NCBI GenBank assembly: GCA_015654915.1
Contig: JAATFY010000023.1
Span: 1-6,531, forward strand
DNA length: 6,531 nt
Reading direction: 5' to 3'
Source of the DNA: Rhodospirillales bacterium
GTDB lineage: Bacteria; Pseudomonadota; Alphaproteobacteria; UBA9219
Part shown: in pieces, positions 5,656 through 6,531 of the stretch
Numbering within the stretch: position 1 is the first letter of the stretch
Layout: every line of letters starts with the position of its first letter
The notes under the pieces: model-generated
Told to the model about the DNA's origin: nothing
What the model saw: the letters and a program-made list of their open reading frames with translations, nothing else
Database searches by the model: none
Translations under genes and position numbers: made by a program

Positions 5656-6531
5656 ATGCACCCCTATCGCACCCATACCTGCGGCGAATTGCGCCTTTCG
5701 CACAAAGACCAGACCGTCCGCCTGTCGGGCTGGGTTCACCGCAAGCGCGACCATGGCGGCTTGCTCTTCATTGATTTGCGCGACCATTACGGCCTGACGC
5801 AATGCGTTATCGATATATCCAGCCCACTTATGAAGACCATCGAGCACGTCAAAAACGAAAGCGTCGTGACCGTCACCGGCAAAGTCGTGCAGCGCCCCGC
5901 CGAGACGGCCAACGACAAGCTGCCGACCGGCGAGGTCGAACTCGACATTACCGAGTTCACGGTGCAGAGCGCCGCCGATCCTCTGCCACTGCAAGTCAAT
6001 GCCGAGGTCGACACGGGCGAAGACGTGCGCCTGACCTACCGTTTCCTCGATTTGCGCCGCGATCCGATGCAGCGGAATCTGAAATTGCGCTCGGACGTTA
6101 TCGCCTCGATCCGCCGCCGCATGTGGGACGCGGGATTCCGCGAATACCAGACGCCGATCCTGACATCCTCCAGCCCCGAAGGCGCGCGCGACTTTCTGGT
6201 GCCGAGCCGCATGCACCCGGGCAAGTTCTACGCCCTGCCGCAGGCACCGCAGCAGTTCAAGCAATTGCTGATGATCGCAGGCTATGACCGTTATTTCCAG
6301 ATTGCGCCCTGCTTCCGCGACGAAGATGCCCGCGCCGACCGCAGCCCCGGCTAATTTTACCAACTCGATTTCGAGATGAGCTATGTGACGCAGGAAGATG
6401 TGTCCAATACTATCGAGCCTGTGCTACACGGCGTTTTCGAGGAATTCGGATCGTTCAACCGACCTTCCAAACCTGCTATTACGCCCTACCCCTTCCCGCG
6501 CATTACTTATGACGACGCGATGCTGAAATAC
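5656..6531 (+). pseudogene. aspS: Aspartate--tRNA ligase, interrupted by in-frame TAA and cut by the window end
   Basis: Class II synthetase that charges tRNA with aspartate; normally about 590-600 residues, so only the N-terminal half is in view. Residues 1-105 form the anticodon-binding OB fold (GWVHRKRDHGGLLFIDLRD, 25-43). The catalytic domain follows with RFLDLRRD (129-136), the motif 1 region (FREYQTPILT, 161-170), FYALPQAPQQFKQLLM (191-206) and motif 2 FRDED (220-224). Codon 233 (6352-6354) is TAA where relatives have GAA in SPGEFYQLDFE. The same frame then continues for 59 normal codons (FYQLDFEMSY to AMLKY) to the window end. One G-to-T change explains it, with no frame shift. The literal product would be 232 residues without an active site. 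Because aspS is normally essential, a sequencing or assembly error, a minor variant, or a second copy elsewhere must be weighed. His33 in RDHGG matches the His linked to non-discriminating AspRS enzymes. The ATG start at 5656 fits the family N-terminus but lacks a Shine-Dalgarno. Confidence 0.93.

Noticed and set aside
6352..6354. Stop codon reassignment (TAA read as Glu or other)
   Set aside because: Two other genes in the window end in TAA at natural C-termini, and TGA and TAG are also used as stops; a single event in aspS is simpler.
5464..6363. Minus-strand open frame of 299 codons covering the rnd/aspS gap and aspS
   Set aside because: It is antisense to clear AspRS sequence, and its end reads through the palindromic repeat, giving the well-known spurious peptide type (CHAREGGHP, DPRLRGGD).

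Overview
This window looks like a piece of an alphaproteobacterial chromosome. The AspRS reading frame has the wording typical of that class (for example RFLDLRRDPMQRN and FRDEDARADRSPG). The housekeeping genes are visibly GC-rich, and GC-rich palindromic repeats of a kind common in that group lie at gene borders. The genus cannot be told from the sequence alone. No phage, IS, CRISPR, tRNA or rRNA feature was seen. No stretch above 300 bp lacks a gene; the longest gap is 241 bp, between rnd and aspS.

Layout, left to right. (1) The window opens inside mgtA, a P-type Mg2+-importing ATPase on the + strand that lacks its N-terminus and ends at 2303. (2) A hairpin and a GC-rich palindromic repeat fill the 66-bp convergent gap. 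(3) msrA, methionine sulfoxide reductase A, lies on the - strand (2370-2840) with a good Shine-Dalgarno sequence and a possible promoter overlapped by a small dyad. (4) Diverging from it is an unusual Ppx/GppA-family gene (2984-4249, +). It keeps the family fold signatures but has altered catalytic motifs, and near its C-terminus it carries four tandem copies of a 9-residue Trp/Lys/Glu-rich repeat. (5) Convergent with it, only 10 bp away, is rnd, ribonuclease D (4260-5414, -). (6) The rnd/aspS divergent intergenic region holds a two-hairpin palindromic element and a C-rich 12-bp motif placed in opposite orientations just upstream of the two start codons. (7) aspS, aspartyl-tRNA synthetase (+), starts at 5656 and runs off the window, but it is broken by an in-frame TAA at 6352-6354 where relatives encode Glu; the correct frame continues untouched to the window end.

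Functionally the genes are mostly unrelated housekeeping functions: Mg2+ uptake, oxidised protein repair, 3' RNA trimming and tRNA charging. A ppx-type gene beside rnd and aspS resembles an arrangement I recall from other alphaproteobacteria, but here the ppx-like gene is flipped and divergent. The most notable items are the aspS nonsense codon, the likely catalytically altered Ppx/GppA homologue with its 27-bp in-frame repeat array, and the shared C-rich leaders that stand where Shine-Dalgarno sequences would be expected.
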